Assembly (NCBI GenBank): GCA_963837265.1
Contig: CAWIMQ010000004.1
Location: forward strand, 372,001-436,000
DNA from: DATBLE01 sp963837265
GTDB taxonomy: Bacteria > Actinomycetota > Thermoleophilia > Gaiellales > Gaiellaceae
Reading direction: 5' to 3'
Length of the DNA: 64,000 bases
Below, one piece after another: positions 1 to 8,042 of this stretch (positions within the stretch are counted from its first letter, which is position 1; every line of letters begins with the position of its first letter). Both the position numbers and the translations under genes were made by a program. The notes beneath the pieces were generated by a model. That model worked only from the letters and a program-made list of their open reading frames with translations. It was not told the origin of the DNA and ran no database searches.

Positions 1-522
1 GACCTGGTCCACCAGGCGATCGCCGCGCTCAAGCCTTCGGAGGGAACCGCGATCGGGGACGCCGTCCTCCTCTCCGCACGCCTCGGACTGCGCCAGCGCA
101 CGAGCGACGGCCACGTCCCGCCGACGACGGTGCTCCTGATCTCGGACGGGGCCCGGGACGGCGGCCGCACGGCTCCCCTCGCGGCGGCGCAGCAGGCGCT
201 CCGGCTGCACGTTCCCGTCTACACGATCGCGGTCGGCACGCCGAACGGTACGGTTAGGCACCAGCTTCCGGGCGGGTACACCGAGATCATCCAGGTGCCG
301 GCAATGCCGCAAACCCTCCAGCAGATCGCCCGGACGACCGGCGGCCAGTTCTTCACGGCCGCGACCGACACGCAGCTCAAGGGCGTGTACGAGCGGCTCG
401 GCTCGCAGCTCGGGCACAAGAAGGTCTCGCGGGAGCTGACCGACGCGTTCGGCGGTGGAGCGGCGCTGCTCCTGATCGCCGGAGCCGGCCTCTCGGCGTT
501 CTGGTTCAGGAGAGTGGTGTGA
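1..522 (+). CDS. VWA-domain membrane protein, C-terminal part (5' end outside window)
   Basis: The frame is open from the first base, so the start lies upstream. The visible 173 residues hold the second half of a von Willebrand A domain (strand VLLISDGA, later VYTIAVGTPNG) and end in a hydrophobic membrane segment (residues about 145-167 of the visible part) followed by a short basic tail. It is clearly paralogous to the protein at 1378-2442: both share VYTIA-GTPNG, the TTGGQFF motif and a C-terminal membrane anchor. The family is that of BatA/aerotolerance-type VWA proteins, which usually sit beside MoxR ATPases; any such gene would be upstream. The MIDAS motif is outside the window. Confidence 0.85.
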   Translation, partial: DLVHQAIAALKPSEGTAIGDAVLLSARLGLRQRTSDGHVPPTTVLLISDGARDGGRTAPLAAAQQALRLHVPVYTIAVGTPNGTVRHQLPGGYTEIIQVPAMPQTLQQIARTTGGQFFTAATDTQLKGVYERLGSQLGHKKVSRELTDAFGGGAALLLIAGAGLSAFWFRRVV

Positions 523-1220
523 AGCCCGGACGCCTTCTCCTGCTCGCCTGTGCCCTCGGGGCCGCCAGCCTCGGCGTCACGGTCACCCCCTCCGTTGCGG
601 CCACGAACGAGTGCCGCGGGCTGAACCCGTGCGTGCCCGTGGCAGGGCCCTGGGTGATCGTCCCGGCCGCGCAGAGCGTGCCTCGGCCGCGCGCCCGGTA
701 CCAGCTCACCTGCCCGCAGGGGTTCGTCGTCGGAGGCGTCGACGCGGAGCTGAGCGACCGCGCGATCGATCTCGCCTTCCTGGGCGCGTCCGGCAGCCCG
801 GTCGGCCCGGGCGTGACGACCTCGCGCACGATCCTCTTCGTCGCCGCCTACGTCGGGACCGCGCCGCAGGCACCAACCTTCCGCCCCCACGCGGGCTGCG
901 TGCCCGCCACCGGAGGCGGGCAGCGGACGCCCACGGGGCTCGCCGCCGTCTCCCCGCCGGGGCAACCGACCGTCAGGCGCGTCGTGACCACCCGCGTTCG
1001 CTCGACGAAGCGGATCGTCGCCGCCTGCCACACCGGAGAACGGCTCGTCGACTGGTACGTGTCCCGCGGTCTCGCCACGACGTCCCCGCCGCCGGCCGCC
1101 CTCGTCGCCGGCCTGACGGCGAGCGGGCGGGCCGTCGGCGAGCGGGTCGCCGCCGTCGCCCGGGCGAGGCGCGGCGCAGGGATCGTCCAGGTCGGCGCAG
1201 TCTGCGCAGGTGGCGCATGA
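519..1220 (+). CDS. Exported protein of unknown function
   Basis: A GTG start overlaps the stop of the preceding VWA gene (GTGA), with AGGAG at 508-512, so the two are translationally coupled. The 233-aa product begins with a signal peptide (MKPGRLLLLACALGAASLG, cleavage expected after about residue 27 at VAA). The mature part has five spaced cysteines that could form disulfides (in ECRGLNPC, LTCPQG, AGCVPA, AACHTG, AVCAGG). I recognise no catalytic motif and no named family. Its position between two VWA paralogues suggests a role in the same envelope complex, but that is inference. Confidence 0.75.
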   Translation: MKPGRLLLLACALGAASLGVTVTPSVAATNECRGLNPCVPVAGPWVIVPAAQSVPRPRARYQLTCPQGFVVGGVDAELSDRAIDLAFLGASGSPVGPGVTTSRTILFVAAYVGTAPQAPTFRPHAGCVPATGGGQRTPTGLAAVSPPGQPTVRRVVTTRVRSTKRIVAACHTGERLVDWYVSRGLATTSPPPAALVAGLTASGRAVGERVAAVARARRGAGIVQVGAVCAGGA

Positions 1221-1225
1221 TGGTC

Positions 1226-1271
1226 GCTCGCCTTCGGCTCGCTCGCGTGGGGGAAACCATGTTTCCCCCAC
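1226..1271. repeat. Interspersed hairpin repeat, copy 1 (GGGGGAAAC type)
   Basis: The element starts with GCTCGCCTTCGGCTCGCTC (1226-1244). A perfect hairpin follows: arms GTGGGGGAAAC and GTTTCCCCCAC (1247-1257 and 1261-1271) with a CAT loop. The same 19-mer and a GGGGGAAAC hairpin recur in inverted orientation at 27362-27413, which makes this an interspersed repeat family. It lies between an exported protein gene and a VWA gene and could also terminate or process transcripts. Confidence 0.75.
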
Positions 1272-1320
1272 GGACCCCCTTCTTCTGGAGGCCCGCGTTC
1301 GTCGAGAGGCGATTTCGCTT

Positions 1321-1377
1321 CGCGAAATGGTTAGGAGTGCTTGCTAACCATTTCGCGACCGCAGGGAGGGAAATGGC
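1321..1377 (+). promoter_or_regulatory. Leader with competing hairpins sequestering the RBS of the VWA gene
   Basis: Arm CGCGAAATGGTTAG (1321-1334) pairs perfectly with CTAACCATTTCGCG (1344-1357). CCATTTC (1348-1354) can instead pair with GAAATGG (1370-1376), which encloses the Shine-Dalgarno GGGAGG (1364-1369) eight bases before the ATG at 1378. The two foldings exclude each other. The segment 1344-1377 recurs with 32 of 34 bases identical at 39778-39811, again directly before a start codon. An RNA switch is an inference; the repeat and the pairings are seen directly. Confidence 0.6.
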
Positions 1378-2442
1378 ATGAGCTTCGGCCATCCTCTGCT
1401 CCTCCTGACGCTGCTCGCGCTGCCGGCGCTGGTCGCGCTCTACCTCTATCTCGACCGGCGCCCTGCCCGGTATGCGATCACCTTCACCAACCTGGACGTG
1501 CTCGCGTCGGTCGTGCGCGGCCGGTCGGTGCGCCGATACGTGCCGCCGGTTCTGGCGCTGCTCGCCGTCGGTGCGCTGTGCGTCGCGCTCGCCCGGCCGC
1601 ACCGGAGCACGCTGGTCCCGTCCGACGAGGCGACCGTCGTGCTCGTCATCGACGTCTCCGGCTCGATGCGGGCGACGGACGTGAAGCCGAGCCGGCTCGG
1701 CGCTGCCCAGGCCGCCGTCCGCACCTTCCTGAAGAAGGTGCCCGCGCGCGTCCAGGTCGCGCTGGTCGCGTTCTCCGGCGACCCTCAGGTCGCCGCGCCC
1801 CCGACCACCGACCACGATCTCGTCCTCTCCGCGCTCGACAGCCTGAGCTTCTACTCGGGCTACGGCGGGACCGCGATCGGAGACGCGCTTGCCGCAGCGG
1901 TCGACCTCGTCAAGCCCGTGCCTGCGGGCGGTGCCCAGACGATCGCCCTGACGATCGCCAACCCGGCGAAGAGCCCGGTGTCGATCCTCTTCCTCTCGGA
2001 CGGCCACCAGACCCGCGGCCTGCTCCAGCCGCTCGAGGGCGCCCAGCGGGCGAAGGCCGCCGGCATCCCCGTCTACACGATCGCGCTCGGGACGCCGAAC
2101 GGCGTGCTCGACTCCCCGGGCGGCTTCGGAGGCGGAGGCGGGTTCGGAGGCGGAGGCGGAGGGTTCGGCCCCGGCGGCGGCGGCGGAGGAGGGTTCGGAG
2201 GCGGGCGGATCGCCGTCCCGCCCGACCCGACGACCCTGCGCGAGATCGCGCAGACGACCGGCGGCCAGTTCTTCAACGCCCGCTCGGCGAAGGCGCTCTC
2301 GTCCGCGTACTCGCACCTCGGCTCGCTGATCGGGCGCAAGCGCAGCTCGAAGGAGGTGACGGCCGAGTTCCTCGCCCTCGCCGCGCTGCTCCTCGTCGCC
2401 GCGGGCGGCGTCTCGGCCCTCGTCGGGCCACGCCTGCCCTGA
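1378..2442 (+). CDS. BatA-like VWA-domain membrane protein
   Basis: 354 aa. An N-terminal aerotolerance-regulator (BatA) type segment has two membrane helices (residues about 5-23 and 55-73). A VWA domain follows, with an intact MIDAS motif DVSGS at 92-96. A glycine/phenylalanine-rich insertion (about residues 245-282) precedes the last VWA strand, and a C-terminal membrane helix closes the protein. The paralogue ending at 522 lacks the glycine-rich loop. Members usually work with MoxR-type AAA ATPases in envelope maturation or stress functions, and probably bind metal at the cytoplasmic or periplasmic face. The start is supported by GGGAGG eight bases upstream. Confidence 0.88.
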   Translation: MSFGHPLLLLTLLALPALVALYLYLDRRPARYAITFTNLDVLASVVRGRSVRRYVPPVLALLAVGALCVALARPHRSTLVPSDEATVVLVIDVSGSMRATDVKPSRLGAAQAAVRTFLKKVPARVQVALVAFSGDPQVAAPPTTDHDLVLSALDSLSFYSGYGGTAIGDALAAAVDLVKPVPAGGAQTIALTIANPAKSPVSILFLSDGHQTRGLLQPLEGAQRAKAAGIPVYTIALGTPNGVLDSPGGFGGGGGFGGGGGGFGPGGGGGGGFGGGRIAVPPDPTTLREIAQTTGGQFFNARSAKALSSAYSHLGSLIGRKRSSKEVTAEFLALAALLLVAAGGVSALVGPRLP

Positions 2443-2454
2443 CGGACGTCGAGG

Positions 2455-2577
2455 CTAGGCCACTCGCCGGCGACGCAGGGCGATGCTCAGCAGCCGGCCG
2501 ACGAGCAGGCCGCCTCCGACCGAGAGCGTGAGCCAGGCGGCGATTGCGAGCAGGAGGAGGATGATCCACTGCGGCAT
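2455..2577 (-). CDS. Small single-span membrane protein (40 aa)
   Basis: A 40-residue frame on the minus strand starting MPQWIILLLLAIAAWLTLS. It has one strongly hydrophobic helix (residues about 4-30) and a basic tail RRRRVA, an inside-positive arrangement. It lies in the gap between the VWA gene and the convergent-side methyltransferase, where no other gene fits. The longer frame that extends upstream of this ATG only shadows the methyltransferase. No family is recognised; only weak purine-rich sequence precedes the start. Confidence 0.5.
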   Translation of the reverse strand: MPQWIILLLLAIAAWLTLSVGGGLLVGRLLSIALRRRRVA

Positions 2578-2676
2578 GGGCTCGTATCCACCGTAGGTAT
2601 CGGCCCGGACGCTCTCTTGCTGAAGGGCACGCTCACGCGCCGCGCCCGGTACCCGGCCGCTGACTACAGTGCCGCG

Positions 2677-3381
2677 ATGAACGTCGCCTCGCCCAGACGG
2701 CGACACGCGCGTGCGCTCTTCGCCCCGCTCGGACCGACCTACGACCGCTACGCGCGGCTGCTCTCGCTCGGCCAGGACCCGCGCTGGCGGCGGTTTCTCG
2801 TCTCGTGCGTGAAGGCAGGCCCGGGCGACACGGTCCTCGACGTGGCGACCGGGACGGGCGCCGTGGCTCTGGAGCTGATCCACCGGAAGCGCTGCGCCGT
2901 CACCGGCCTCGACCAGAGCCCGGAGATGCTCGCAGTCGCCCGCCGGCGCCTCCCCGCGGAGGTCACCCTCGTCGAGGGCGACGCCGGCGACCTGCCGTTC
3001 GCCGACGCCTCGTTCGACGGGCTCACCTTCACCTACCTGCTCCGGTACGTGGACGACCCGGGTGCAACCCTCCGCGAGCTCGCCCGCGTCGTCCGGCCGG
3101 GCGGGACGGTCGCCGGGCTCGAGTTCGGGGTCCCGCCGACCGCGGCCCCACGGGCAATGTGGCACGTGTACGTGCGGGCCGGCCTCCCGCTCGCCGGGCG
3201 GCTCGTCTCGGCCGGCTGGGGCGAGGTCGGCTCGTTTCTCGGCCCGAGCATCGTCGACCTCTGGCGACGCCTGCCGCTGCCGCGCATGCTCGAGCTGTGG
3301 GCCGAGGCGGGGATCGAAGACGTGCGGTCGCGGAGGCTCAGCCTCGGAGGCGGGATCGTGATCTGGGGCACGCGGGGATGA
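2677..3381 (+). CDS. Class I SAM-dependent methyltransferase (UbiE/MenG-like)
   Basis: 234 aa from the ATG at 2677; an upstream in-frame TTG at 2617 would add 20 unrelated-looking residues. SAM-binding motif I is VLDVATGTGAVA (about 52-63). Acidic motif II lies at GLDQSPEM, and LPFADASFDGLT with LRELARVVRPGG follows, as in ubiquinone/menaquinone C-methyltransferases. FGPLGPTYDRYARLLSLGQDPRWRR-type N-termini are typical of MenG/UbiE. The stop overlaps the next gene by ATGA, so it is coupled to a membrane protein that may act on the same lipid quinone or isoprenoid. Exact substrate unproven. Confidence 0.8.
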   Translation: MNVASPRRRHARALFAPLGPTYDRYARLLSLGQDPRWRRFLVSCVKAGPGDTVLDVATGTGAVALELIHRKRCAVTGLDQSPEMLAVARRRLPAEVTLVEGDAGDLPFADASFDGLTFTYLLRYVDDPGATLRELARVVRPGGTVAGLEFGVPPTAAPRAMWHVYVRAGLPLAGRLVSAGWGEVGSFLGPSIVDLWRRLPLPRMLELWAEAGIEDVRSRRLSLGGGIVIWGTRG

Positions 3382-4109
3382 GCGTCGAGGCGCGGCCGGC
3401 GTTCTACGCGCTGGCGCCTGGGGGCTGGCGGGACTACGTCACGGTCCTCCACGCCCCGTACACCCTCTGGCATCTCAGCTACGTCGTGATCGGGGCCTCG
3501 CTCGCGCCCGAGTGGCGGCCGGGGCGGCTGGCGGCGACCCTGGCGGCGTTCTTCCTCGCGGTCGGGATCGGAGCGCACACGCTCGACGAGCTCCACGGCC
3601 GCCCGCTCTCGACCCGGATCCCGGACCGCGTGCTCGCGGCCCTCGCCGCAGGCTCGATCGGGGCGGCGATCGGCATCGGGATCGGCGGCGCGATCGCCTT
3701 CGACCTCTGGCTGCTCGCGTTCGTCGCCGCGGGAGGGGTCGTCGTCTGCGCCTACAACCTCGAGCTCTTCGGCGGCCGCCTTCACGGCGACGTCTGGTTC
3801 GCGCTCGACTGGGGAGCGTTTCCGCTCCTCACCGGCTACTTCGCCGCCGCGGGCCGGCTCCGCTGGGAAGCGATCCTCGCCGCCGCTTTCGCCGCGCTGT
3901 CGAGCTACGCGCAGAGGCGGCTCTCGGGCCAGGTGCGGCGGCTTCGCCGCCGCGTCGCCTCGGTCTCGGGTGCGCTCGAGCTGAGCGACGGGACCCGGGA
4001 GCCGCTCACCCGCGAGACGCTGATCGCCGGCAACGAGGCTGCTCTGCGCGCGCTGGCCGCAGGGATCGTCGCGCTCGCAGTCGCGCTGGTCGTGCTGCGG
4101 GCAGCCTGA
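3378..4109 (+). CDS. Polytopic membrane protein, possibly a divergent UbiA-type protein
   Basis: 243 aa, starting at an ATG that overlaps the methyltransferase stop (ATGA). About seven hydrophobic helices are visible. The stretch HTLDELHGRPLSTRI (about residues 66-80) resembles the first aspartate-rich loop of UbiA prenyltransferases, with RPL followed by a conserved T/S, and YNLELFGGRLHGD could correspond to the second loop, but the full NDxxDxxxD signature is absent. With a UbiE/MenG-like partner, quinone or isoprenoid lipid metabolism is plausible. Alternatively it is an uncharacterised membrane family. Confidence 0.65.
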   Translation: MSVEARPAFYALAPGGWRDYVTVLHAPYTLWHLSYVVIGASLAPEWRPGRLAATLAAFFLAVGIGAHTLDELHGRPLSTRIPDRVLAALAAGSIGAAIGIGIGGAIAFDLWLLAFVAAGGVVVCAYNLELFGGRLHGDVWFALDWGAFPLLTGYFAAAGRLRWEAILAAAFAALSSYAQRRLSGQVRRLRRRVASVSGALELSDGTREPLTRETLIAGNEAALRALAAGIVALAVALVVLRAA

Positions 4110-4148
4110 GCAGACCCGCCCCGCGAAGCGCCCGGGGCGGGCCTGCTC
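4108..4148. terminator. Bidirectional hairpin terminator
   Basis: Arms GAGCAGACCCGCCCC (4108-4122) and GGGGCGGGCCTGCTC (4134-4148) pair with one mismatch around an 11-nt loop. It lies between convergent genes. There is no U-run, as is common in high-GC actinobacteria. Confidence 0.65.
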
Positions 4149-4153
4149 GCCGA

Positions 4154-4588
4154 TCACGCCTGCGCGCGCGGCGCGCCGCCGGGCATCCCCGTCTCGACGG
4201 CTGTGACGGCGAACTGCCTGTCTACGTACACGGTCGCGAGCGTGCCGTCCGCCTCGACCATGTGTGCCTCGTAGGCGGCGTGGCCGTCGGCGTCAGTCTC
4301 CACCCGGACCACCGTCGCGCCCGGGAGCTTTGCGACCGCCGCGGCCCGCACCTTGGCCCCCGTGTCGCCGGTGAGCGCCGTCTCGTCGCTGCGCTGGACG
4401 CCCCACGGCTGCCGGGTGCCCTGCGAGGACGAGGCTGCCAGGCTCTGTGCAAGCGTTCCGAGGCTCGACTGCGAGCTCGACGCAGGCCCCGTCGCCGCTG
4501 CGGCGATCCCGTAGCTGCCGGCGGCCAGGCCGGCGGCGATCGCGCCGGCGGCGACGAGCCGCGGCAGGCGCCTGAGTTGCGTGTCCAT
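4154..4588 (-). CDS. Exported PepSY-like small protein
   Basis: 144 aa from the ATG at 4588, chosen because AGGAG lies eight bases upstream; an upstream in-frame start at 4615 would place the RBS inside the gene. A signal peptide spans about residues 1-33 (RLVAAGAIAAGLAAGSYG). The C-terminal half (LTGDTGAKVRAAAVAKLPGA, then VVRVETDADG and YEAHMVEADG) matches the pattern of PepSY-type repeats, which are inhibitory or regulatory extracytoplasmic domains. It sits alone, convergent with the membrane protein gene. Confidence 0.75.
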   Translation of the reverse strand: MDTQLRRLPRLVAAGAIAAGLAAGSYGIAAAATGPASSSQSSLGTLAQSLAASSSQGTRQPWGVQRSDETALTGDTGAKVRAAAVAKLPGATVVRVETDADGHAAYEAHMVEADGTLATVYVDRQFAVTAVETGMPGGAPRAQA

Positions 4589-4741
4589 CGGTGTCTCCTT
4601 TCGTCGTGCGCCCACATGGACGCCCCTCGATGCTCGATCGGCGACCTGAGAGCAGCCTTGGCGCAGGCTGAGAGGAGGGTAGGAAGGCTCGGCGACACAT
4701 GGCCGCCGACCTAGGCAGCGGCCACGGCTGAGGGTAACGTT

Positions 4742-4852
4742 GTGAAGGTGAAGGGCGCAGACAAGCAGAAGAAGCTCGCGAAGAAGCCGGCGCAGAAGTC
4801 GCTGAAGGAGAAGCGCCAGGAGAAGCGGGCCGCGAAGAAGCTGGGCGGCTAG
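4742..4852 (+). CDS. Very basic 36-aa protein
   Basis: GTG start preceded by GAGGG at 4731-4735. The 36-residue product is about one-third lysine (KVKGADKQKKLAKKPAQKS then LKEKRQEKRAAKKLGG). It has no cysteine or aromatic residue and probably forms a charged helix. Composition suggests nucleic-acid or ribosome association. I recall similar short KSLKEKR-type proteins in actinobacteria but cannot name a family. Confidence 0.55.
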   Translation: MKVKGADKQKKLAKKPAQKSLKEKRQEKRAAKKLGG

Positions 4853-4875
4853 CGACGCGCTGCCCTTCCCGTCCC

Positions 4876-6822
4876 GTGGAGAACGGAGGGGTCACCGCAC
4901 TCCGGCGAGCTGGGACCGCCGCGCTCGTCGCTGCCGCCTTCGCCGCGCTCGGGCCGCTGGGCCCGTCCGGCGCATCCGCGAGACCGGCTCGGCCTCCCGG
5001 CGCCGCCGGCTTGCCGGTCGCCGCCTGGCCGGTGCCCGGCGGACGCGCGCCCGGCGTCCTCACCCGCTCGGCGAGGCAAGAGCAGTGCGGTACGAGCCCG
5101 GGCCTGCAGTGCATGGTGGTGAACGTCCCGCTCGATCCGACCGGGGCCGTGGCGGGAACGGTGCCGCTGCACGTCGAGGTCGCGCCCGCCCAGGGCCCGC
5201 CGAGAGGCGCGATGTTCCTGATCGCCGGCGGGCCGGGCCAGGGATCGGCGCACGTCTTCGGGCTCGGCTCGGATCAGATCTCCCTCTACCGTTTCCTCTT
5301 TCCGGGGTACACGCTCGTCGCCTACGACGATCGGGGCACGGGCGACTCGGGCCTGCTCGACTGCGGGCCGCTCCAGACGGCGCTCACCGCCCAGCAGCAG
5401 CGAGACGCGGCCACCGCCTGTGCGAGCACGATCGGGCCCGCTCGTGACTTCTACAGTACGGCCCAGCACGCCGAGGACCTCGAGGCCGTGCGCCAGGCAG
5501 TCGGCTTCGACAAGATCGCCCTGTTCGGGGTGTCGTACGGGACGAAGCTCGCGATGGCGTACGCCCTCGCGCATCCGAGCCACGTCGAGCGGCTCCTGCT
5601 CGACTCGGTGCTCCCACCCGAAGGAACGGATCCGTACAGCGCGAGCGTCCTCCGCGCCCTCCCCGCCACGCTCGACGCCTTCTGCTCCGACGGCGGCTGC
5701 CGCGCCGCGACGAGCAGCTTCGGCGCCGACGTGGCCGCCGTCGCGAACGCGCTGGCCGCGCAGCCGCTCCGTGGCCAGGTGCTCCTGCCAAGCGGGAAGA
5801 CCGTGGCGAAGCAGGTCGACGGGCTCACCTTTCTCTCCGCGGTTCTCGACGCCGACCTGAACCCCGGACTGGCGGCCGAGCTACCCGCGGTCGTCCGCGC
5901 GGCGCGGACCGGGAACACCCAGCCGCTGCTCCGGCTCGTGTTCCTGCACGACCTGACCTCGTCCACGCCGTCCGCCGAGCTCAGCTTCGCGCTCAACGCC
6001 GCCACGGTCTGCCACGACGGGCCTTTCCCCTGGTCTCCCGACACCGCGCCCGCCGACCGCCAGGCGATCCTCCAGGCCGCCGTCGCCGCGCTTCCGGCCG
6101 GCACGTTCGGCCCGTTCGGAAGCTGGGCGTACCGATTCGGGACTGCGGACTTCTGCCTCGGCTGGCCGAGCCCGTCCGGCGGCGCGCCGCTCGGGGCCGG
6201 CCCGCTGCCCGACGTCCCCGTCCTCGCGATCAGCGGAGGCATCGACATGCGGACGCCGACCGCCGGTGCGGCCTCGGTCGTCGCGCGCTTCCCGCAGGGC
6301 CGGCTCCTCGTCGTCCCCGGCCTCGGCCACAGCGTGGTGACGGCCGACGCAGCGCTCGACCCGTCCGGTTGCGTGGTTCTGGCCGTGCGCACGTGGATGA
6401 CCGGAGGCTCGCCGCCCACTCAATGCGCGCGCCCGAAGGCCGTCGTGCTGCCGGCCCCGGCCCTGCCTGCCCCGGCAAGCCCCAAGCAGCCGCTCGGCGC
6501 CCTCGCGACGTACTCGATCGCGGCGAAGACGATCGGCGAGGCCGAGGCAGCCTGGCTGATGGGCGCGTTCTCCGGCTCCTCGACGCTTCCGGGCGTCTTC
6601 GGCGGCAGGCTGGTGGCCGGGTCACGCGGGCTGACGCTCGTCCGGTACAGCATCGCGCCCGGAGTCGCGTTGAGCGGAACGCTCCAGCCGGCGGGCGGGA
6701 TCCTCCCTCTGCGGTTCAGCGGCGCCGTGACGGTGGGCGGCCCGGCCGGGGCGATCGGGATCCTCGGAGTCGCCGGCACGAGCGTGCGCGGCGCACTCGA
6801 CGGGCAGCTCGTCGGCCGGTAG
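4876..6822 (+). CDS. Exported alpha/beta hydrolase with TAP-like C-terminal domain
   Basis: 648 aa with a GTG start and an alanine-rich signal peptide (residues about 9-36). The hydrolase core shows the oxyanion segment GGPGQG (118-123), DDRGTGDSG (151-159), and the nucleophile elbow GVSYG with Ser220. The acid is in SGGIDMRTPT and the histidine in PGLGHS. This is the order seen in tripeptidyl aminopeptidase/proline iminopeptidase-like exported hydrolases of actinobacteria. About 120 extra residues after the TAP-like domain form a beta-rich tail of unknown role. Likely an extracellular or wall-associated peptidase or esterase. Confidence 0.85.
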   Translation: MENGGVTALRRAGTAALVAAAFAALGPLGPSGASARPARPPGAAGLPVAAWPVPGGRAPGVLTRSARQEQCGTSPGLQCMVVNVPLDPTGAVAGTVPLHVEVAPAQGPPRGAMFLIAGGPGQGSAHVFGLGSDQISLYRFLFPGYTLVAYDDRGTGDSGLLDCGPLQTALTAQQQRDAATACASTIGPARDFYSTAQHAEDLEAVRQAVGFDKIALFGVSYGTKLAMAYALAHPSHVERLLLDSVLPPEGTDPYSASVLRALPATLDAFCSDGGCRAATSSFGADVAAVANALAAQPLRGQVLLPSGKTVAKQVDGLTFLSAVLDADLNPGLAAELPAVVRAARTGNTQPLLRLVFLHDLTSSTPSAELSFALNAATVCHDGPFPWSPDTAPADRQAILQAAVAALPAGTFGPFGSWAYRFGTADFCLGWPSPSGGAPLGAGPLPDVPVLAISGGIDMRTPTAGAASVVARFPQGRLLVVPGLGHSVVTADAALDPSGCVVLAVRTWMTGGSPPTQCARPKAVVLPAPALPAPASPKQPLGALATYSIAAKTIGEAEAAWLMGAFSGSSTLPGVFGGRLVAGSRGLTLVRYSIAPGVALSGTLQPAGGILPLRFSGAVTVGGPAGAIGILGVAGTSVRGALDGQLVGR

Positions 6823-6849
6823 GCGGGGGCGCGCCTTCCGCGGCGCTCG

Positions 6850-6998
6850 CGTCACGCCCCCGTATCGGGGTCTGACCCCCATACCGAAGCGCGACGGGGG
6901 TGTGACGCCCGCCGTCACGCGCGGCGACAAGCTGCGCCCGCCCTCGCGGGGGAATGGCAGTCGATACCGTGACACTTTCGTAAACGGGGTCTGACCCC
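6850..6998. repeat. Intergenic palindromic repeats containing GGGGTCTGACCCC
   Basis: Two exact copies of GGGGTCTGACCCC occur at 6867-6879 and 6986-6998 between convergent genes. The first is nested in a larger imperfect hairpin: CGTCACGCCCCCGT (6850-6863) pairs with ACGGGGGTGTGACG (6894-6907) with one mismatch. This could act as a bidirectional terminator as well as an interspersed repeat. Confidence 0.6.
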
Positions 6999-7020
6999 GG
7001 TGGCCGGGCGGCCGCTGACT

Positions 7021-7917
7021 CTAGGAGAATGTCGCGGAGAACGCCCGGGTGAGCCGGACACCGCCGACGGTCAGCGTGATCGTCCCGCGGATCCGCTTCC
7101 CCTTTGCCGTCGTCGGGATGCGCCAGATGCACGTGGCGACGCCGTTCGTGAGCACGTGGCGGACGGCGGCGACCCGCTTGCCGGCAAGGGAGGCGGCGCA
7201 GGCTACCGTGCCGGCCTGCACCGGGCCGCTCGTGTCGTTCTCGATCGCGGCCATCGACACCGAGAACGGCCTCCCGGCCCGCGCGGGCTTCGGTGCAGTC
7301 GTGAACGCGGTCGCCTTCAGCACGAGCTTCGTCAGCACCTGGTAGCCGTAGGACCCGTGCCCGGGGTCGGGCGCGGCGTCCGTGTGGACGTTCGTGAAGT
7401 CGAGGTTGCCGCTGGCGTCGGTCGCGACGCCGGAAGCGGCGAAGACGTTGAAGTCGAGCGCCTTGGTCCGGCCGAGGTCGACCGCGCTGACGCGGATCGT
7501 CGGGCCGGTCGCCTGGTAGCCGTACGTGACCGAGGTCTGGGACGGCGCGGCGGTGAAGTCGGAGCCGTTCCACTTGAACAGGCCCACCGCCCCCGGATCA
7601 AGCTCGATTCCGTATTCCGCGCCTCCGAAGTCGGCTCCGCCGGTGGCCGGGTTCTGGTCGGTGTCCAGGAAGATCAGGAAGTACATGTCCTGGGTGAACG
7701 CCGGCCGGTTGCTGATGTTGATCTGGAAGGTGATCAGCCCGGCGTCGTCGTTCGAGACGGCGACGCTCGTGATGTCGGGCGCGCTCGGGTCCTCGCCGAC
7801 CGAGTCGTCGAATGTCTGCGCGTTGGCCGTGCTCCGGGCGGCGCCGCCGAGCGCGGCGGCCGGCAGACCGACGAGGAGCGCCCCGAGCGCCAGCAGGACG
7901 AGCACACGTGCGTTCAC
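7021..7917 (-). CDS. Exported beta-sandwich protein of unknown function
   Basis: 298 aa from the GTG at 7917; sequence upstream in the same frame has no signal peptide and shadows intergenic DNA. A signal peptide covers residues 1-33 (ARVLVLLALGALLVGL). The next 170 residues (DITSVAVSNDDAGLITFQI, LIFLDTDQNPATGG, AEYGIELDPGAVGLFKWNG) resemble DOMON/CBM9-like sandwiches that bind sugars or haem; the C-terminal 100 residues form an Ig-like domain ending VGGVRLTRAFSATFS, with a likely disulfide between VACAAS and ATCIWR. Catalytic residues are not evident. Confidence 0.75.
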   Translation of the reverse strand: MNARVLVLLALGALLVGLPAAALGGAARSTANAQTFDDSVGEDPSAPDITSVAVSNDDAGLITFQINISNRPAFTQDMYFLIFLDTDQNPATGGADFGGAEYGIELDPGAVGLFKWNGSDFTAAPSQTSVTYGYQATGPTIRVSAVDLGRTKALDFNVFAASGVATDASGNLDFTNVHTDAAPDPGHGSYGYQVLTKLVLKATAFTTAPKPARAGRPFSVSMAAIENDTSGPVQAGTVACAASLAGKRVAAVRHVLTNGVATCIWRIPTTAKGKRIRGTITLTVGGVRLTRAFSATFS

Positions 7918-8042
7918 GTGATCGGCACCAAGCTCGCGACCGACTGTAGCGCGATCGACGCCAAAGCGCCCGCGCGTGTCCCGCCCGGCGATCTCGAGCT
8001 CTTCCGTCGACCATTTGGTGACGTCGAGCCGCGGCTCGCGCT

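Noticed and set aside
2617..2676. TTG start extending the methyltransferase by 20 residues
   Set aside because: The added residues do not resemble the family N-terminus; ATG 2677 gives the usual length.
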